Below, piece by piece: positions 7,547 through 9,894 of a stretch of DNA of 9,894 nt; the stretch's first letter is position 1; every line of letters starts with the position of its first letter. Source of the stretch: Bradyrhizobium sp. (lineage in GTDB: Bacteria > Pseudomonadota > Alphaproteobacteria > Rhizobiales > Xanthobacteraceae). The position numbers were made by a program, and so were the translations under genes. Under the pieces are notes generated by a model. That model was given only the letters and a program-made list of their open reading frames with translations. It did no database searches and was not told the origin of the DNA. Location of the stretch: the NCBI GenBank assembly GCA_028290305.1, contig JAQGKC010000278.1, positions 1 to 9,894 on the forward strand. The letters run 5' to 3'.

Positions 7547-8470
7547 ATGCCAAACCGAACCGCGAAATTCGTGTCCGCAATCTTCGCCAGCGTTTTCGCC
7601 GGCATGCCTCTCACAGCAATAGCGCAGGGCGCGACGCCCGCAGCCGACGATTGCCTTTCCGGGCCGAAGGTCCAAACGCCTCAGGGCAGTCATTGGTACT
7701 ACCGGATCGATCGTGCCACCAAACGCCATTGCTGGTATCTGCGGGAGGAGCGCGAGACGGTTTCGCAAACCGCGGCACCGAATTCTTCTCCCGCCGCAAA
7801 GCCTGTTCCGCCGAACGCAGAAGCCGCGATGCAACGTTCGATCGCGGACGCTCACGCCGAACTACCATCGCCGCAGACGCCCGGCGCGCAGGATACCAGC
7901 GCGGCCGCGGCGCCAATGACTTCAGCGACCGCCGCTGATGTAGCGGGCGGAGAGAATAGCCAACCTGCGAATGCACGAGATGCGAACACGCAGCTATCGG
8001 CCATCGCTTCGCGCTGGCCCGATCAGTCGGGCGCAAGTTCATCATCCGATCCGGGACCGGCGACCAGCAGTCCGGACGCAACCGAGCCATCGAAATCGGA
8101 CGCAGCGCCGCCGGCCACCCTTGCCGCGGTCACCCTTGCCGCGGCGGATTCATCATCGCAACAAACGGAAACCGGCTCGCTCCGGATGCTGTTGCTCATC
8201 ATCATTGGCGCATTGTCGCTCGCCGGCCTCATGGGAAGTGCGATTTTCAGGTTCGGCAGCATGCAGCGGATAGGCCGGCGCGACGTTCGAGGCGATCGCC
8301 GCGCGATCTGGGACTCGGTCAGCACCGATCGCCTATCGCCACCGGCTTTGCCGAATTGGGGCGAGCGCGCGCGAGGAGTTGACATCCCTCGCGAGTTAGC
8401 CGGAGCGCATGATCCGAACGACAGGATCACGGAAATGCTGGCGCGGCTGGCCAGAAGCGCGAAGACCTGA
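7547..8470 (+). CDS. Uncharacterised exported protein with HWYYR/CWYL motif and C-terminal membrane anchor
   Basis: I cannot assign a function. The 307-aa product has a signal peptide (residues 1-26, ending Thr-Ala-Ile-Ala) and a short conserved-looking module at ~35-66 with Cys36, HWYYRIDR (49-56) and HCWYL (61-65). Cys36 and Cys62 could form a disulfide. I recall similar Cys/Trp modules in hypothetical proteins of Bradyrhizobium relatives, but could not check this. Residues ~70-210 are an Ala/Ser/Pro/Thr-rich, probably disordered linker with an in-frame 15-bp duplication (TLAAV-TLAAA). One hydrophobic segment at ~214-236 (MLLLIIIGALSLAGLMG) is followed by a very basic stretch (RIGRRDVRGDRR), so by the positive-inside rule the 71-residue tail is cytoplasmic. 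The tail ends in an amphipathic RITEMLARLARSAKT. The layout suggests a periplasmic module tethered to the inner membrane. It stands apart from the gene before it (171-nt gap) and converges on gmk with only 9 nt between stops. That it is a real gene is supported by the signal peptide, Shine-Dalgarno and domain-like layout. Confidence 0.78.
   Translation: MPNRTAKFVSAIFASVFAGMPLTAIAQGATPAADDCLSGPKVQTPQGSHWYYRIDRATKRHCWYLREERETVSQTAAPNSSPAAKPVPPNAEAAMQRSIADAHAELPSPQTPGAQDTSAAAAPMTSATAADVAGGENSQPANARDANTQLSAIASRWPDQSGASSSSDPGPATSSPDATEPSKSDAAPPATLAAVTLAAADSSSQQTETGSLRMLLLIIIGALSLAGLMGSAIFRFGSMQRIGRRDVRGDRRAIWDSVSTDRLSPPALPNWGERARGVDIPRELAGAHDPNDRITEMLARLARSAKT
8116..8145 (+). repeat. In-frame 15-bp tandem duplication in the linker of the uncharacterised protein
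   Basis: CACCCTTGCCGCGGT (8116-8130) is followed immediately by CACCCTTGCCGCGGC (8131-8145): 14 of 15 bases are identical. It encodes TLAAV then TLAAA. The unit is a multiple of three and keeps the frame, and near-identity at DNA level suggests a recent slippage event. Confidence 0.85.
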
Positions 8471-8479
8471 GCGCTTCAG

Positions 8480-9136
8480 CTATTTCTCCAGTTGCCGCTG
8501 CAACTCCCGCACGAACGTCGTCAAACCTGTACGGCGCTCGCGCTTCAGCCGCTCTGCCTTCAGAATCGACTGCACCTCGGCGAATGCTTCATCGATATCG
8601 TGATTGATGACGATATAATCGTATTCCGCCCAGTGGCTCAGTTCATGGGTCGCCCGGCTCATACGCCCGCGTATCACCGCATCTGAATCCTGCGCACGGC
8701 TATGAAGCCGCTTTTCAAGGTCGTCCGCTGACGGCGGCAAGATAAATACGCTGACGACGTCCGCCCGCGCTTTTTCACGCAACTGCTGGGTGCCCTGCCA
8801 GTCGATATCGAACAAGACGTCCTGCCCCGCCGACAGCGCTTGTTCGACGGGCGCGCGCGGCGTGCCATAGCGATTGTCGAACACGGTAGCCCATTCGAGC
8901 AACTCGTCGTGTTTTGCCATCGACTCGAATCTGGATTTGTCGACAAACAAATAATCGCGGCCATCGACTTCACCGGGCCGCATCGGCCGTGTGGTCGCGG
9001 AGACCGACATCTTCAGGCCCGGCGTCCGCTCGATCAGGAGGCGCGACAGCGTGGTCTTTCCCGCGCCCGACGGCGATGACAGCACGAACATCAGTCCGCG
9101 CCGCTCAACCCCGTCGAAACCGTCGTTGCCGGCCAT
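8480..9136 (-). CDS. gmk: Guanylate kinase
   Basis: Gmk phosphorylates GMP (and dGMP) to GDP with ATP in the cytoplasm, an essential step in nucleotide supply. The 218-aa product is of usual length. It has a P-loop SSPSGAGKTT at 20-29, the GMP-binding SVSATTRPMRPGE at 44-56 with GRDYLFVD at 59-66, then RYGTPRAPVE and the DIDWQGTQQL segment at 110-119. The lid and adenine-binding regions follow (FILPPSADDLEKRL, then RMSRATHELSHWAEYDYIVIN at its usual place). It starts 6 nt after the yicC stop, and its Shine-Dalgarno GGAG (plus-strand 9146-9149) covers the last yicC codon, so the two are read from one transcript. The yicC-gmk order is widespread in bacteria. The stop lies 9 nt from that of the converging uncharacterised gene, so the two mRNAs probably overlap at their 3' ends. 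Confidence 0.98.
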   Translation of the reverse strand: MAGNDGFDGVERRGLMFVLSSPSGAGKTTLSRLLIERTPGLKMSVSATTRPMRPGEVDGRDYLFVDKSRFESMAKHDELLEWATVFDNRYGTPRAPVEQALSAGQDVLFDIDWQGTQQLREKARADVVSVFILPPSADDLEKRLHSRAQDSDAVIRGRMSRATHELSHWAEYDYIVINHDIDEAFAEVQSILKAERLKRERRTGLTTFVRELQRQLEK

Positions 9137-9142
9137 TCTGCA

Positions 9143-9894
9143 CTACTCCAGATTTTGAACCTGTTCGCGGAATTGCTCGACCACGTTCTTCATTTCGAGC
9201 CCGGTGTTGGTCAATTCCAGATCGTTCGACTTGGAGCAGCAGGTATTGACCTCGCGGTTGAATTCCTGCGCCAGGAAATCCAGCCGGCGTCCGATCGGCC
9301 CGCCCTTGCCGATCATCTCGCGGGTCTGCGAGATGTGCGAGGCGATGCGATCGAGTTCTTCGCGAATGTCGGCCTTCGCCGCGATCAGAAGCGCTTCCTG
9401 GTTGAGCCGGTCGGGATCGAAGCGATCGGAGGTTTCGAGCAATGCCGCGATCTGCTCGGCGAGCCGCGCCTTGATCGCGTCGGGCTTGCGGCCGGGAGCG
9501 GCCTCCGCCTTTCTCGCCAGAAGCTCGATCTCATCCATTCGCTGGCTGAGGATTTGCCCGAGCGTCACGCCCTCGCGCTGACGCATCGCAATGAGGTCGC
9601 GCAGCGCCTGGTCGAAGGCATCGGCCGCGGCAGCCTTCGCAGCCTTGTCTTCGGCCTCGTCGCTTTCGGGCTCGACCACCTCGATGACGCCCTTGATCGC
9701 GAGCAGCCCGTCGATGCTCGGCGCTACCGCGTCGATCTTGCCGGCGAGCACGCCGGCGACCTTGACGATCGAGGCGAGCACCTCTTCGTTGATACGGATG
9801 GTAGAGACCGCATTGGCGCGCTTGACGTTCAAATTGGCGTACACCGTACCCCGCGACAGCATTTCGCCGGCGCGCTTCTTGGCGAAGCTTTCGA
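9143..9894 (-). CDS. yicC: YicC/YloC-family protein, N-terminus outside the window
   Basis: This is a member of the YicC family, soluble cytoplasmic proteins linked to RNA turnover: members have been described as endoribonucleases or as affecting small-RNA decay in E. coli. The frame stays open to the right edge (ESFAKKRAGE precedes the internal Met at 9862), so the internal ATG is not the start and roughly 45 residues are missing. The visible ~249 residues include the N-terminal domain end (LSRGTVYANLNVKR) and a long helical middle rich in Ala/Glu/Lys. They also include the family's C-terminal signature KGGPIGRRLDFLAQEFNREVNT followed by CCSKSNDLELT and a final MKNVVEQFREQVQNLE. Two adjacent cysteines stand in the signature where I would expect one or none. 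It is first in a two-gene unit with gmk, with 6 nt between them; any promoter is outside the window. Confidence 0.95.
   Translation of the reverse strand, partial: ESFAKKRAGEMLSRGTVYANLNVKRANAVSTIRINEEVLASIVKVAGVLAGKIDAVAPSIDGLLAIKGVIEVVEPESDEAEDKAAKAAAADAFDQALRDLIAMRQREGVTLGQILSQRMDEIELLARKAEAAPGRKPDAIKARLAEQIAALLETSDRFDPDRLNQEALLIAAKADIREELDRIASHISQTREMIGKGGPIGRRLDFLAQEFNREVNTCCSKSNDLELTNTGLEMKNVVEQFREQVQNLE

Noticed and set aside
7183..7938. Plus-strand frame of 251 codons across the end of the binding-protein gene, the spacer and the next gene
   Set aside because: It overlaps two better-supported genes in another frame, and its translation is Arg/Ala-rich without motifs, a signal peptide or a Shine-Dalgarno.
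8467..8479. CTGA/TCAG inverted repeat at the convergent gene junction as a terminator
   Set aside because: Only 4 bp of stem and no T run in either direction; likely chance.
1..9894. Search for CRISPR arrays, tRNA or rRNA genes, transposases, integrases, phage genes or attachment sites
   Set aside because: No regularly spaced repeats, tRNA-like segments or mobile-element proteins were recognised in either strand by eye.

Overview
The window reads as chromosomal DNA of a GC-rich alphaproteobacterium, most likely of the Bradyrhizobium/Rhodopseudomonas group. This is judged from the protein sequences (alphaproteobacterial LptD, single-parvulin SurA, PdxA and Gmk types), the codon bias towards G/C in third positions, and the order lptD-surA-pdxA-rsmA facing yicC-gmk. 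No database search was possible, so the taxonomic call is inference.

The left part (1-5043, plus strand) is a compact envelope and housekeeping operon. It contains the 3' portion of lptD (outer-membrane LPS translocon), surA (periplasmic chaperone for outer-membrane proteins, including LptD in E. coli), pdxA (vitamin B6 synthesis) and rsmA/ksgA (16S rRNA dimethylation). surA-pdxA and pdxA-rsmA overlap by 1 and 4 nt, so they are probably translationally coupled. The most striking feature is an in-frame TAG at 1335-1337 in lptD. Both flanks stay in the same frame and look like normal LptD, so one substitution (probably a Tyr codon to TAG) breaks a gene that most LPS-bearing bacteria need.

The middle (5056-7375, plus strand) holds a zinc-dependent, probably NAD-linked, medium-chain alcohol dehydrogenase and a periplasmic ABC-transporter binding protein of the branched-chain amino acid/amide (LivJ-like) type. 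No permease or ATPase genes are visible, so this binding protein is an orphan within the window. A hairpin and a 22-bp tandem direct repeat follow it.

The right part has an uncharacterised plus-strand gene (7547-8470). It encodes an exported protein with a short Cys/Trp-rich motif, a long Ala/Ser/Pro-rich linker, one C-terminal membrane segment and a basic tail. It converges, with a 9-nt gap, on the minus-strand pair yicC-gmk (YicC family nuclease-like protein, then guanylate kinase). yicC runs off the right edge.

I saw no tRNA, rRNA, CRISPR, phage or transposase signals, and no gene-free stretch over 300 bases; the longest is 171 bases at 7376-7546. I did not find a convincing new multi-gene system. 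The items most worth checking are the lptD amber codon and the uncharacterised membrane-anchored protein.
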